A stretch of DNA of 64,000 nt. Source: Antedon bifida. Lineage: Eukaryota > Echinodermata > Crinoidea > Comatulida > Antedonidae. The stretch is from assembly GCA_963402885.1 (NCBI GenBank), contig OY727093.1, forward strand, positions 27,465,409 through 27,529,408, written 5' to 3'. Made by a program: the position numbers and the translations under genes. Below are positions 1 to 12,210 of the stretch, in pieces. The notes under the pieces were generated by a model that had not been told where the DNA came from, did no database searches, and saw only the letters and a list, made by a program, of their open reading frames with translations. Within the stretch, counting starts at the first letter, position 1. Every line of letters starts with the position of its first letter.

Positions 1-40
1 TTTACTGTATCTTTATTGTATTTTGATTTTGATTATACAG

Positions 41-1660
41 AAATCAAGAGAAATTGGGAGCAATATAGAGGAACATGAAGAATTTGGTAAAGTTGAATGG
101 AATTATACATCTATTTTAATAGAGTAGTTAAACAATAATTATAGCAAGATTAACTCATTAAATGTATGTAAATACATGTGAATAGGATATGTATCATAAT
201 GTATATGTATAGTTTAATTTAGCATATTCATGCCATTCATTATCCACAAGTTGAGAAGTTATGAGTAACTTTATGGTGTGTATAAAATATAATTATTAGG
301 AAAGACATTACATGCTTTAAGCATTCCATTATGAATATTGTTTAATTATAAATTTAGCATCTTCACATGTCGACCATGCTACACCGATGACACAGGATGT
401 TGAAGACGCGGTTCAAGACGAGGTTATGGCACGGCTTATAAACATCCTTAAAAAGAAGGAAAAGCATGAACAGAATACAATGTTAGAAAAGAGTGAAGAG
501 TTACAAGAGACAATTGATGATCTGACTCTCAGCATCTGGGATTTTGCTGGACAAGATCTTTATTACATTACTCACCAGGTAGTCACGGCCATATAGGCTG
601 TATATTTTTTTCTTCAAATTATTAGCCCTCGTTTAGTTATTCATTTTTTAAATTTCAGACAGGAATTCAAAATTAGGACAACTTTATTCATTCATTGTGC
701 AAAATAAATTTAAAATGCCAGTGTAGGCCTAGTTATTCCTAATGCTGATTTTCTATAGTGCATGTGATATATTGCCATCCATTAAAACTCAGTAGTTCCT
801 TAAAATTTGAAATATTGAATTGAATATTGAATATTAAAGCAGGCTAAACTCCTATTTATACAAAAATGAAACTTATAAAAACATATATATAAACTGAACA
901 GGCTCAAATATCATTTCAGAACAAAAATGAATATGTTTGTTATTTTGTTCATGTGATTGTTTACATGTTTGTATTCAAATTAAGATTATATTACCTAATT
1001 AGTATTTATATTCAGTTGATTTATTTTTTTCTTTTGACAGATGTTCTTGGTATCCCGTGCTATTTACATCATCTGTTTCAATCTCTGTCATGACCTCAAT
1101 GCACCATCTAGAGTAGAGGTTTTTCATAGAGATTATGGGAAGGTAGGTACAGATATTTCCAACAATAATTAAATAATAGTCTCTATGCAAACTAAATTTT
1201 ATTGAATTGAACATAAAGTTATTTTACTTTGAGATTATATTTTTAATAAGTGAATTTAATATTCGAGTAAGATTAACTAGTTTTAATAACTTAACTAACA
1301 TGAATTGTAGTGATTATGTGTAATGATAAGATATAAAGTAAAAGTGATACAATTATTTTTTTTGTGAATTTGCTTAAACCATATTTACTGTATCTTGCAT
1401 AATTTTATGGGGAAGTTTAGTATTTGTTATTATAACTTTATACAATTATGTAACTATTGTTTAACATTGCATAGATTTCAGATGCTGACCACTATATGAC
1501 CAACTTGGATCGTGTGCTTTTCTGGTCACATTCAATCTACTCAAATACCAGTACAACAGACAATCCAGTGTCAAACCTGAAACAACTTTCACCACCTATA
1601 TTTATTGTGGGCACGCATAGAGAAAGTCTGCCAGGCAATGATGAAGAGAGACAGGTTCTT
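41..1660 (+). CDS. Exons encoding the C-terminal part of the Roc GTPase domain
   Basis: Exon 41-86 (phase 0 in, phase 1 out) joins exon 358-578 in frame and gives an acidic stretch (SNIEEHEEF). Exon 358-578 carries a Lys/Glu-rich helix (LKKKEKHEQ) and then the switch II/G3 motif WDFAGQDLYYITHQ, where DFAGQ is the DxxGQ signature of Roc. Exon 1041-1142 continues with MFLVSRAIYIICFNL, the expected beta strand. Exon 1475-1660 holds IFIVGTHRE, the G4 region of Roc, with Glu where Asp is often found. Acceptors are at 40, 357, 1040 and 1474; the nearer AG at 1481 is rejected because it puts a stop in frame. Exon 41-86 is the least certain of the four because it is short. Confidence 0.82.
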
Positions 1661-4600
1661 GTGAGTATGATATTTAAGCTTCTATCATTAGGAACCAGCA
1701 TGGGCAAACTTTATTTACATTATTTGCATTAAACATAATAATAATAATGTTTACATCCATATTGTTATTTTGTAGACTGATGAAAAGTTTTCAGTATTAA
1801 AGCAAGCATTTAAGGGGAAACCATATGCAGGTCACATTGTGTTCAAGTACTATGCCATTGATAACAGTATCAGGTCACCATTGGATAAGTCCATTGTTGA
1901 GCTTAGAGATCATATCACAGAGGTGGCTAAGAATGAACCATATATGGGGGAGAAGATGCCATTAAAATGGTTGAATTTCTTGCATGAAATTGAACAATTA
2001 CGTGAAATTGAACACTCAATTACCTTCAAGCAGGCAAGTATAATTTATGTATGCACACCACAAGGGATAGATATACTACCTTGTGAAGGAAAAATAATGT
2101 TGGTAGTTTTGATAAAGTATTGCTTTTGTCATGAACAAAAAAAAAAGAGATAAAAGAATGGTTTACAATGTTTTAATCCAGTTCTTCACCTTATGTGACA
2201 AAATCCAGGTCAATGAGCTGTTTTCAGTTCACAGTTCATTTAGCAGCATGCAGCACATTTACCTCTGTAAGTTGGAACAGAGGCAAGGAATAAAAAGAGC
2301 GGTTTTTTGAAAACACAATTGTAATCAAGCATGTTTGTTTCCATGTAGTTAGGGAATTTTAGGTCAAAAAAATGCCAATCTGTGAAATAATTATTAACAA
2401 AGGTTTTTCAGTGGATTCATGTTCTAATGCATCCCAAGTCATCCCAAAAAATTCCTCCATGAATTTTGACCTGGGGAAAGGGGGTCATTTTGAGGTCAAA
2501 GGTCATTTGGTGTCAAATTAGAGATACGCCTGTTATTGTTTTAATAACGTTGTGAATTTTGAATGTACCTCATTTTATTTAGTATCAAATGATAGCTTAC
2601 TAAATTATCTTTATTTTGATATATAGTTATGTAGGTATATATTGGGTTATAGTATGAATTTTGGTCAATTAATACTAATTTATAAGCATTTTTTCCAAAA
2701 AAACAAAAAAATTATATTTTTTACACCAGAAAAAAAAAATTAAGCTAGCACTCAATGGTAATGAAACTTCTCTAAAAATATCTCTCCAATATAATGATCA
2801 TGTGTAAAAAAATTTGAATCATTTGATAGTTGATTGTGGACATGGGTGTAGATTGAAGTTATTGAGACTAAAACTGAGAAATATCATGTTTTTCATGTAC
2901 TCTGTACTGTTTATCATGTAAACAAAATGGCCACTATTTTCATACAACATGCTATATTGTATTGAGTTAATTTTGGTGTCAAATTGTTCACAATGTATAT
3001 GTTAATATTAGTTCTAATAGAAAATTTTTTGTAAAATTGACCGGAAACCCCATTTCCACCAATTTTGACCTTTGACCTCTTTTCGCCATATCTAAGTAAC
3101 GGCAGGTCGGAGAGCATTAAAACTAGGAGCAAATTGTTCCCAATATGTATATTTATATTCAGTTTAACAGAAGATCTTGCTTGAAAATGACCGGAAGTGT
3201 GGTTATTGACCTTTGACCTCTTTTCGCCATATCTAAGTAACGGCAGGTCGGAGAGCATTAAAACTAGGAGCAAATTGTTCCCAATATGTATATTTATATT
3301 CAGTTTAACAGAAGATCTTGCTTGAAAATGACCGGAAGTGTGGTTATTGACCTTTGACCTCTTTTCGCCATATCTAAGTAACGGCAGGTCGGAGAGAATT
3401 AAAACTAAGAGCAAATTGTTCCCAAGATATATATTTATATTCAGTTTAACAGAAGATCTTGCCTGAAAATGACCGGAAGTGTGGTTATTGACCTTTGACA
3501 TAAATTTATAGTTTATTTATTCTAGTATTACTTTAATCACCCATTTTTTTAATGAAATTTTAACCTTTGACTTGTTTTTCTCATCTAAATAATGACATAG
3601 CATAGAGAGTTGGAACTAAGCGCAAATTGTTTATAATAGATATATATTTATATTTAATCTAATGGATTATATTGTTTGAAAATAACTATACAAGAAGTAC
3701 ATAGAAGCCTCTCGGGATGGATTTTAATTCAAAGAGGTGATGGGGCGGGGGTGTGTGGTGGTTGTTTGGTAACATATAATATTATATCTTAATTTAAAGA
3801 AATATTTACAGAATGGTCAGAAGTTATTGGATAACATAATACAGTGTTAATATGTCTCAACCAAAGTTAAAATTTGAGCTGCAGACCACCTTAAAGATTT
3901 AGTACTTTTTCCCACATAGACCGATGCAAGGGACCCACAGTTTGATCTACATGTTTCCGATTCAAGGCCAATTTATAGGCCATAGAGTACCCAAAAGGTT
4001 CATTTGGGCAAATCGATATGAGTTCCTTAAGAATCGTATGTAATAGCTTTTTCCCATATGGTCGAATCCATATTATAAGACAAACAGTTTCATCCAGATA
4101 TCCATGTATCTTCAATAAAGGGCATGTATGGCCATAGAGAATCCGGAGGTTACCCCTGGTTCATTTTGGCAAATCCATATGGGTTCCTTAAGGATCAGGG
4201 TTGCACAGATAGGCTGGAATCCACAGTTTTACCCGATATATTTCTAATACAGGGTCTTATGTAGCCAAATGCATTGATCTGATACATGGGCCAAAATGTA
4301 GAACTGAACATAATCATAATAATAATATCCTGGATTTATATAGCTCCTAATATTGTGAAACCTCTAAGCGATGTACACAAACTAATACGATTAAATTAAA
4401 GGGATTCCAACCATGGCAAAAATAAAACCCAAACTGAAGTAAGGGGATACGCTCTTGTCACTAACCAGAGATCGGTCTAATTGAACCTCGGACAGCACCA
4501 GTTGTGTCTCGGTCATCCCGGACTTGGGCGCCTCCTGCCCTACTTAAACTAGATCTAAAAAAATCTAGGTGGCATGGAAAAGGAGAAAAAAGGGGAGTAA

Positions 4601-7600
4601 TATGCTTTATTAAACAATATATGTTAAAAAATATGTCTTTTAAGAAGCCTCTTAAAAAGAGCCATTGACTGTGCATCTTTAATGCAGTTTGGAAGAGAAT
4701 TCCAAAGCATAGGAGCTGAATAAGATAATGCACGGTGACCATAAGATGGTCTTTACTTTAGCAGGAACAAGATGATTCTGAGAATTGGAACGAAGACTGT
4801 GAAAACAGGATTGTGGAGTGAAAACACGAATAGATTTATATGTGAGCAGCAATATCTTGAAGTTGAGACGCTCCTTCACAGGAAGCCAGTGCAGTTCATG
4901 CAGGATAGGTGTTATGTGGTTCGACACACTATACAGGCAGCACTATTTTGTAACATCTGCAACTTTCTAAGCAGGGTCTTGGGCAGTGCGACATGAATAC
5001 TGTTATAGTAGTGCAGACGTGATGATATAAAGGCATGCAGAAGTCGTGTAGTTGTTACCCTATCCAGAAATCTACAAATTAGACCAATCTTCATAATCCC
5101 AACCATAGCAGAACGATGGCGTTGATGTTAGCATCCATCTGCAAGTGGGAATCCATGTAAACCCCAAGATTTCGAACTTCTGGGGATGGCTTAAGATCTA
5201 ATACAGAAGATGGTTGCAATGGCAGAGATGATTTAATATGGATAAGCATACAGTAGAGAACCACGGAAGGGTCTAAATAGACCTGCTGTTGGTTCATTTT
5301 AGGCAAATCCATATGGATTCCTTAAGGATCGAGAGTGCACAGGCAGCTTTATTCCATGAACCCACATTGTCATCCATTATATTTCCAATATGGGGCTTTA
5401 TGTAGCCCCAGCCACATAGTGAACCCAGAAGGTATCCATGAAGGACCTGCCCTTGGGTTAATTTGGGTAAATCCATAAATGTTCCTTAAGTATCGAGGGT
5501 GCACAGGCAGATTTATTCCATGGACATATGAACCCACATTTTCATCCCACATACAGTATTTCCAATATAGGGCCTCTTGTAGCCCAACATAGAGAATCCA
5601 GAAGGGTCCATGGAAGATCGGCCCTTGGGTTCATTTGGGCAAATCCATAATCAAGATCAAGGGTGCATATTTAGTTTTATTATAACTATTTACCCCATAT
5701 TAATTACTAATAGTAATACAGGGCCTTATGTAGCGCACCACATAGAGATCTTAAAAGGGTCCTTAGAGGGTTCATTTGGGCAAATCCATATGGGCTAGGT
5801 TTTTTTTAGTTTATCCTGTTATGAGACAGACAATATGGGAAATGTTTGACCCATGTCCATTACAGAGCCGGTATGGCCCATGGATATAGCATGTGAGATT
5901 AGGAGGAGACAAAATTAACTTTTGGGATAAGGGTACTTTATTATACAATAACAAAATATGTGAGGTCAGAAGACATAATTAACTTTTTGGAATAGGGATA
6001 CATTATGGGTGTGTGTGTGTAATAGTGTTTTGTTTCCAACCTTAGTTAATATATCCCACTCAGACTTGCCTTTTGGACTTTGCCACCTTCTTTTGCTTTC
6101 TATTTTTTATTACACAGAATTGAAATTTTGACATTCTTTTAATGATTCTCTGATTAAAGTTATGATTTGTATGTTACATTTAATTTTTTTAAACCTTATT
6201 ATTACGTTTCATTGTTGTTCTTTATTATGTTTCTATTCTGCAATTGAAGGAAATAAATGTTTATTTTGAATTTATTATGATAGGAGAATTCAAATATGTA
6301 ATCGGGCTAAATGTTTTTCAGCATTAAATAAAGCTTTTTTTGAGGAAAATACCATAATAAACAATTTTTGGTAGAATAGGCCTACTTTATTAATATATAT
6401 GAATATGCCCATAAGAAACATTAAGTCTCTACGACCAATGGTCTTCAGAATACAGCTTCATGACCATCTAAGGTCATGATTTTCCACCATTTCTAATTCA
6501 TTTTTTATAAAATACTTTATTACAAGTAATATAAATATGCATATAAGAAACATTTTGATGCCAAAAGTAAGTCTCTAGGACCAAGGATCGCCGAGATGTG
6601 TTATATGCCTTAAAAGGTCAAAGGTTATTTTCCACCATTTCTAATGAATTTTTGAAAAAATACTTCATTATAGAAAATATAAATATGTATATAAGGAACA
6701 TTTTGGTGCCAAAACTAAGTCTCTAGGACCAAGGATCACTGAGATACACCTGTTATATGCTTAAAAGGTCAAAGGTCATTTTCCACCATTTCTAATGAAT
6801 TTTTGAAAAAATACTTCATTATAGTAAATATAAATATGTATATAAGGAACATTTTGGTGCAAAAACTAAATCTCTCGGACCAATGGTTACCGAGATACAG
6901 TGTCATATGCCTTGTAAGGTCAAAGGTCAAATTTAACCACTTTCCCCATCTCCTAATGTCTGGAGGAATTTTTTGGTGTATATTGGTATGTGATAGAGTA
7001 TGAATCTGCAAAAAAACCTTTGTTAATAATTTTTTCACAGAAAAATCAAGATATTCCCTAACTAATGTGTGATGATGTATTTTGTTCACTTCCTTTTCGT
7101 AGTTACTTATCTTTTTTAGTCAACATTTTCTTTTTGTTGGTAGGTACCAATTCTCCAAATGTTTATGTATTTGATTTTATATGTTGCTTATATTTGAATT
7201 GTGTATTCAAATTTCAGGTAAAAAAACTAGCTTTGAAGTGCCATATCACTAAACGGGATCAATTGTTTGCTATGTTGCATTTTCATCACGACCTTGGAAA
7301 CATCGTTTACTACGGAGAACGAGATACACCGGATAGCGCCCTCAATGATATCATCATTATAATACCGCAATGGTTGATTTTCATTTTCAAGCTAGTTATC
7401 ACAGTTAAAGATCCTTCAGATCAAGTATGAGATTTTTATTTAATTCTATTTTACTGTATTTGTGTTGTAATAAAGATGTTTTATTTCTGCGAAATATACA
7501 TTTAACAAGTGCTTAACTCATAGGTCCACTTAATATATTTTGGCTGATATTATACCTTTTAGTAATTATCAGTCAACATTGTAAAAACATAATTTTTAGC

Positions 7601-10056
7601 AGCCTAATAATACCATTTATTGTTTCAATATTGTCTGCTTGCATAAGTTAGTTGTATACTACTTAAAATCTATTTTAGGTTATATTTAATCCTGTTTTTG
7701 TAGTGGGCAGAGTTTAGAAGCTCTTGGAAAAAACTAGATGAAGAGGGTCTCCTGGAGGTGAGACTACTTAAACGCATGTGGCAAGACTTTCTTGAGAAAT
7801 TTGAATCACTGTTAGAGCTGATGCAGAAGTTTGACTTACTGTGTGCCAAGACTCAAGCAATTAAGGTATAGTTATGGTAGCGGTGAAGAAAACTTCCTGC
7901 TTGATTTTGAATCATTTGCTTCAAAGATGTATGTAAATATATAGCACTCAATACAACCAAGAACCAATAGTATGTTTAAAATAATGAATTAATTAATAAT
8001 GCTATTATAACTTTCAAAAAGGCAACAGGTACTGAAGATGATCGCCTCTTCTATGTGCCATCACTACTAAAGAAGGATGAAGGTGACGAAATGGTGTCAC
8101 TTGAGAAACTGGCAAAGTCAAAGAATACTGTGATATTCTACGTTGACTTTGATGGTTTCTTACCTGAAGGACTGTACTATCGACTGGTAGTAAGAATCGT
8201 GCATTGGTCACAAAGGAGGAAGCTTGATAAAGGATATAATCCTAGGCTCTTTTACCAGCAGGTAAAAGTGTACATTGATCAGAATCATGATGCAATCATC
8301 AGGATCCTACCTGAAAGAAGATCTTGTATCCAGGTAGGCTAGGTGTGCTTGCAACAAGTGTAGATGCATGTTTTTAAATCCTAAACACATAGTACAGATG
8401 AACATCCAAAGTTATTTTCTTTAAATTCGAAAACTCTAATTGAAAAATTTAATAGAATTAACAATTTTAATACTATGATTTTGTTATATAATGCTCTATT
8501 TTATATTCGCTACAAATATTTTAATCAGAATATGACCTATTTTATAATGAATTATAATTTCCATAAAAGGTAATATAACATTGCTGTAGCCTACATGGTT
8601 ATTAGTAGTATGATTTAGAAGATTCTGCAAAAAAAACCCCTACTTTCGAAATTTTCGCAATAATCAAGTAATTGACTTCAGTATCTAATACATATAATTT
8701 TCTATATAGGTGGTTATTTACAGACTTAAAGTTGGTGGTGAACAGCTTGAACCATCCCCACGTGTCTGCAAAGAGGTGTGTGTGTTGGGTTACAGCTCTT
8801 TTTATTTGAATGTTCTAGAGTATTAATTTGAAAGTATTTTAACAATAAAAAAGTAGACTGCAAGTAAAGGCATTTTGTGTGTATGTTAGCTTAAACCAAA
8901 CAGTAATATATCACTGCATTTTCTTGTATTTCTGATTTACAGGTACATGAAATCATTGAAACAAACCTACAGGACATTGGTCACAAATGGATGAAACGTG
9001 TTGTTTTTACATTCTGTGTTTTGTGCAACGTTTGTCCAATGGAAAAAATCCACTTGCACAAACTTGAAGAATGCCTAGAGTGTGGAGAGAATGGATACTA
9101 GCAGAATCAGATGTTTGTTTGGAAAGGAGGAAGAAAATCCAGGTACAAAAAAAAAAGAAATAATTACCTAGTATCAAAGGAGAAAGTAGCTGGAAAATAT
9201 AATTTATTGCAACACTTATTCCTTTCCCTTTTTGGATATAAGTCAAAATGTATATATCCAAAATAATAATAAAAAAACAAACTAATAGTTATGTTGTATG
9301 ATTCCGTTAATAAAAAGAAATGAGAATCTGAGAAAGACTATTCTATACTGTATTTAAATGATATGATACAGTGTCTCATACGTCTTTCAAATTTGAAATC
9401 TACATTACAAATCCTTGGTTTAGTTTAGTTTATTCGGTTCACTCAAAACATAACTTAGAAAAAGCACAAGACAATAATATTAATAGAATGAACCGAGGAA
9501 TAACCCAAGAAAGTTTAAAAGAAAACTTATTTCCATTGGGGTCCTCTATCTTTCCATGATACAGGCAACACGTGTGACACTGAACTAAATTTATTTGTAA
9601 TACTAGACACATAATGCTATATATGTGCAGATACAGTACTGATAAGTCAAAAACTACTTCATGAATAAAACAAAAAGTATTTGTATTATTTCAGCATGCG
9701 AAGACACGGCACAAGTAAACTCAAATGTTCCACCATTTCTGCGATTTCTTATTGGAGCGTACAAAGACATCCATTCACCTATCCTACCATTTGATATCAT
9801 GATGCAGATTTGTGTTCGCCTGGACCCTCTACGCTCAGATGAATTTAACGATTGGCGTGGTGTAGCCTGTAAGGTTGGCTATGATTGTTATATCGACTAC
9901 ATGAAGGATATGATGAAAAGTCCTACTATGTGTGTAATGCATGGATGGTCTGAGAAAGGTTTGTCATTGGATGATTTTAAGAAATGTATGATTGAGATGA
10001 ATCGTCATGATGTTGTACGTTTAATTGAGGAACATCTTTCAGGTAAAGAAGAATGA
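41..10056 (+). CDS. ROCO-family gene, 3' part: Roc (partial) - COR - Cys-rich linker - Death domain
   Basis: Eleven exons join in frame: 41-86, 358-578, 1041-1142, 1475-1660, 1776-2033, 7218-7424, 7704-7865, 8022-8333, 8710-8775, 8943-9142 and 9695-10056 (stop TGA), about 705 residues. All junctions are AG acceptors with GT donors except a GC donor at 2034. Introns from 579 to 8942 are phase 0. The Roc P-loop lies upstream of the window, so the gene is incomplete at its 5' end. Roc-COR proteins are large GTPases that dimerise through COR; a C-terminal Death domain, as in DAPK1 and several invertebrate ROCO proteins, suggests recruitment into apoptosis or immune complexes. One apparent single-base frameshift in exon 8943-9142 must be bridged to reach the Death-domain frame. 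Family assignment is firm; orthology is not determined. An AATAAA signal lies at 10294. Confidence 0.85.
1776..8333 (+). CDS. Exons encoding the COR dimerisation domain
   Basis: Four exons: 1776-2033, 7218-7424, 7704-7865 and 8022-8333. They encode the start of COR (MPLKWLNFLHEIEQL), then LFAMLHFHHDLGNIVYY and IIPQWLIFIFK, the conserved 'FLHDLG' and 'PQWL' blocks. Next come WAEFRSSWKKLDEEGLL and ELMQKFDLL, and finally RLFYVPSLL with FDGFLPEGLYYRLVVR. This order is diagnostic of COR in LRRK, MFHAS1 and DAPK relatives. Exon 1776-2033 ends AAGCAG before GCAAGT, a GC-AG donor. The 5.2-kb intron after it is almost filled by a foldback element at 2346-7064. Confidence 0.88.
3067..3500. repeat. 141-bp tandem repeat, three full copies
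   Basis: Copies start at 3067, 3208 and 3349, with a partial fourth from 3490, so the period is exactly 141 bp. Each copy contains TGACCTTTGACCT, CGCCATATCTAAGTAACGG and GACCGGAAGTGTGG. Because 141 is 47 codons, the minus strand shows a long repetitive reading frame; I regard that as an artefact of the period. Confidence 0.9.
3990..5800. repeat. Interrupted ~165-bp tandem repeat (GGGCAAATCCATATGGGTTCC family)
   Basis: Diverged copies of TCATTTGGGCAAATCCATA recur near 3997, 4160, 5295, 5460, 5631 and 5778, with shared words such as CCTTATGTAGCCC and GGGTGCACAGGCAG between them. The array is split between 4300 and 5290 by the L2-type LINE fragment. It belongs to the interior of the foldback element. 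Confidence 0.75.
4311..5289 (-). mobile_element. L2-type non-LTR retrotransposon fragment (3' end, RT C-terminus)
   Basis: Read on the minus strand, broken frames give LPLQPSSVLDL, EVRNLGVYMDSHLQMDANI, LLHAFISSRLHYYNS, LRKLQMLQNSAACIV and HITPILHELHWLPVKERL, the well-known C-terminal blocks of L2/CR1 reverse transcriptases. The 3' UTR ends in TATATAAATCCAGGATATT followed by ATT repeats, at 4311-4340. The same 3' end occurs on the plus strand at 40140-40285. Frames are shifted and stopped, so it is a decayed 5'-truncated copy nested in the foldback element. Confidence 0.83.
6480..6930. repeat. ~150-bp tandem repeat, three copies
   Basis: TTCCACCATTTCTAATG recurs near 6482, 6630 and 6781. Each copy is followed by a TACTTCATTATA block, an ATAAATATGTATATAAGGAAC block and AAGTCTCTAGGACCAAGG. 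The perfect direct repeat AGGTCAAAGGTCA lies at 6766-6778 and 6917-6929. It is an interior module of the foldback element. Confidence 0.8.
8710..9142 (+). CDS. Post-COR Cys-rich linker exons, second one with an apparent frameshift
   Basis: Exon 8710-8775 encodes YRLKVGGEQLEPSPRVCKE. Exon 8943-9142 encodes an amphipathic stretch and then a Cys/His cluster (CVLCNVC, HLHKLEECLEC), which may bind zinc. The frame entering at 8943 meets TAG at about 9099-9101. Removing one base near 9095-9100 lets the frame run to the donor at 9143, ending in phase 1 (TSRIRCLFGKEEENP). Phase 1 is what the Death-domain exon needs, so the break looks like a one-base indel: a sequencing error, a polymorphism or early pseudogenisation. 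The alternative is a true stop, leaving a protein without the Death domain. Confidence 0.7.
9417..9557 (-). mobile_element. Solo LINE 3' end in the ROCO intron
   Basis: The minus strand matches the 3' end of the LINE that ends at 53079: AGGACCCCAATGGAAATAAG, GGGTTATTCCTCGGTTC and TGAGTGAAC...AATAAACTAAACTAAA. It is a short, strongly 5'-truncated insertion between the last two exons. The small plus-strand frame here (9371-9559) is not a gene. Confidence 0.78.
9695..10056 (+). CDS. Terminal exon encoding the Death domain
   Basis: The acceptor is TTTCAG at 9694, and the exon is read in phase 1. Motifs match the Unc5/ankyrin-type Death fold: MMQICVRLDPL (helix 1), NDWRGVACKVG (helix 2 with the conserved W), SPTMCVMHGW (the typical 'SPT-W' helix 4/5 junction) and MIEMNRHDVVRLIEEHL (helix 6). 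It ends GKEE-stop. The other two phases give stops within the exon. The preceding intron holds a minus-strand LINE 3' tail at 9417-9557. Confidence 0.83.
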
Positions 10057-12210
10057 GCAAAGTAGAATCAAGGACAAACAATTACAATGTATTTAGGGAG
10101 TTATGTAGAATCAACATGCCTTAAACTTAAATCAAAGACACGGTTTTTCGAAAATTACTTAGATCTTGTTTAAAATAGATGCTTGAATCGAGAGACATGA
10201 CATACTTTTAAAGAATCTTGATATTGAATGATACATATTATATACACAGCTTTAATATTTAAATGTATTGTTCAATTAATTATATCATACTGAAATAAAA
10301 CATGAAACTAAGCAAATACTGTAACAATATTATAATTTTAATGAAAATAATAAAACAAGGTACTGTAAGGCAATATACTGTGAACAATTAAACAAAAACT
10401 CATTTTTTTGTAGACGAAACGGTCTTGATTAAGTGAAGTGAACTTACTTCTTCAGATACCGACACTCATTTGCATAAAATAATTTGATTATGATAACTAT
10501 TATGATTACGGCGTTAGAAGATTTCTTACCCAACATCGTGTATATTATTTAAAATGCATTATACGCAAATAGTAAACATTGTATTTTTTCCCAAGGATAT
10601 TATCACTAATTACTATACAGTATTGGTAAGTAATTTAACCAGTTTTTGTATCTGTAATCGTTCATAACCATTTTTATGTTCTATGTTTAAATGTGTTCAT
10701 TCCATTACTTAATTACTGTTCTAATAACTTGACTAAACTGTAAGGTCAGTTGCACTTTCCTCTTTTGTTTCACGAGTAGTTTTTGTACGTCAAAAACTTG
10801 TTTTTGTATTTGTTAAAGTAAGCAATAGAGGACTCATAACATTTAGTCATATTGCTATTACTAAGTACAAGTTCAGTAACCAATATCTTTATAATCAATA
10901 GCTTTAGGACATTCTGAAACTTGTTGAAAAAGGTTTAATGTAATATTTACCTTTGAACAATACACATTTTCTTAATCTGCACTTTTTACAGATTTTGTCA
11001 TTTTTTGTAAATATTTTGCGTGAATGTTTGTAGTTAGGTTGCACGAACAATTTGTCTTTCAGTTTACATACCATACGTGTATAATAACCATGCAATTTTC
11101 AAATCAATGTTAAGTGTTATTTTGTGTATGAATGAAGGTTAAAAGTAAATACTCAGTTGGCAGCTGAGTTTGTTTTGCTGTTTTTAAAATTAATAATTAG
11201 TTAGTATCTATAACAATTATTATTAATTATTTTGTAAGATATTTCTCTACTAATCCAATAAAGATTAATTCTATAAATCTTCAATTACTTGTGATTTGTT
11301 ACATTGTTTGTATTATTATTATGTGTGTTTTTTTTACATGGTTATTTTGCCCCGATCCTATGCCTGAAGTACATTTTCTAAGGGCGTAGATTGGATAAGT
11401 ATGTGAACTAATATAAAGATTAGATTAAATTATTTTTTAATACCCCCCATGTGAACTGGGTGAACGTTCACGTCCTCTCTCTCCCTCTATCCTACAAACT
11501 GTATAACTCTAAAAAGTTTTTTTAAAAATAAACGGTTTATACTTACCAAATCCCTGTAGCCTATCATCCAGGAAAATCTTGCACATGGTAATTGTTCTGA
11601 TTTTGTAAAAAAAATTAGCCTACGTCTTCGTTTTCAAAACAATTGTTAATATTTATTAATAAAGCACGATTTAATGTTTAAGGTAATTAAGATGTTATGA
11701 TAAATGTGAGTTGAATCATAATTAGTAGATCTATATGATAAATGCATCTAATGGAATTCTAACATAAATTATTATATGTTACCAGCAATTATACCCGGTC
11801 CAGGGCGGGTTTTAAATTTTTAATTTTACCTCCATCCTTCTTCAATCAAGGACAGTCTGAAAGCCCGTAACATATGATTTCACCCCATTTCACCCAAAAT
11901 GTTTGACCCCTTAATGTTAATACTATCAAAGACATTCCAAAAAAGTTTGTCAGCCTGACCCCGGGGGTCGGGTCTAGTCTCCTGCAGACCCTCTTGAAAA
12001 CCCCCAAAACCGGTTTATTTCACCACATCTGACCTAAGTTTGTAGGTAAGTTGCACTAATAGTTTGTCTTCCGTTTTACATACATTTGATATGTTTCCTT
12101 TCTTAATACTACCTTAGCATTTCTTAACACTGAGTTTTATTTCATCAAATGTTTTCCTAATATGTATATGGTATTTAACAAGTATAATTGTTATAATTTA
12201 AAAAATATAA
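10057..12210. other. No gene seen; AT-rich intergenic sequence with old repeat remnants
   Basis: A polyadenylation-type AATAAA lies at 10294 for the upstream gene. The stretch 11280-11760 is an old copy of 15240-15720 (shared: TGTGAACTGG, CATCTAATGG, GTTATGATAAATGTGA). Block 11790-12010 is less AT-rich (CCCCGGGGGTCGGGT) but has no frame or signal that I recognise. Confidence 0.6.

Larger units (their letters stand above)
2346..7064. mobile_element. 4.7-kb foldback-type DNA element in the ROCO intron
   Basis: The inverted ends start TAGTTAGGGAAT at 2346 and close with the complement (ATTCCCTAACTA) at 7064. Pairing continues for about 170 bp on each side, for example TTATTAACAAAGGTTTTT and CCAAAAAATTCCTCCA. 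It is flanked by the direct repeat ATG (2343-2345 and 7065-7067), a 3-bp target-site duplication. The interior carries tandem arrays (3067-3500, 3990-5800, 6480-6930) and no transposase frame, so it is non-autonomous. It resembles 38762-44105 in TIR start (TAG), TSD length and internal modules; I infer one family. Confidence 0.7.

Noticed and set aside
1482..1660. Acceptor at TTTCAG (1481) for the third Roc exon
   Set aside because: It puts TGA in the incoming frame. The acceptor at 1474 keeps the Roc frame.
2914..3501. 195-codon minus-strand frame with a repeated protein sequence
   Set aside because: The 141-bp tandem repeat is a multiple of three, so any open frame in one copy stays open in all. 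No start, splice or domain signal supports a gene.
4461..5106. Several short minus-strand frames read as separate genes
   Set aside because: They are frame-shifted pieces of one L2-type reverse transcriptase C-terminus.
7065..7430. Open frame starting at an ATG at 7065
   Set aside because: Its first part is intron. Only 7218-7424, after the TTTCAG acceptor, is coding.
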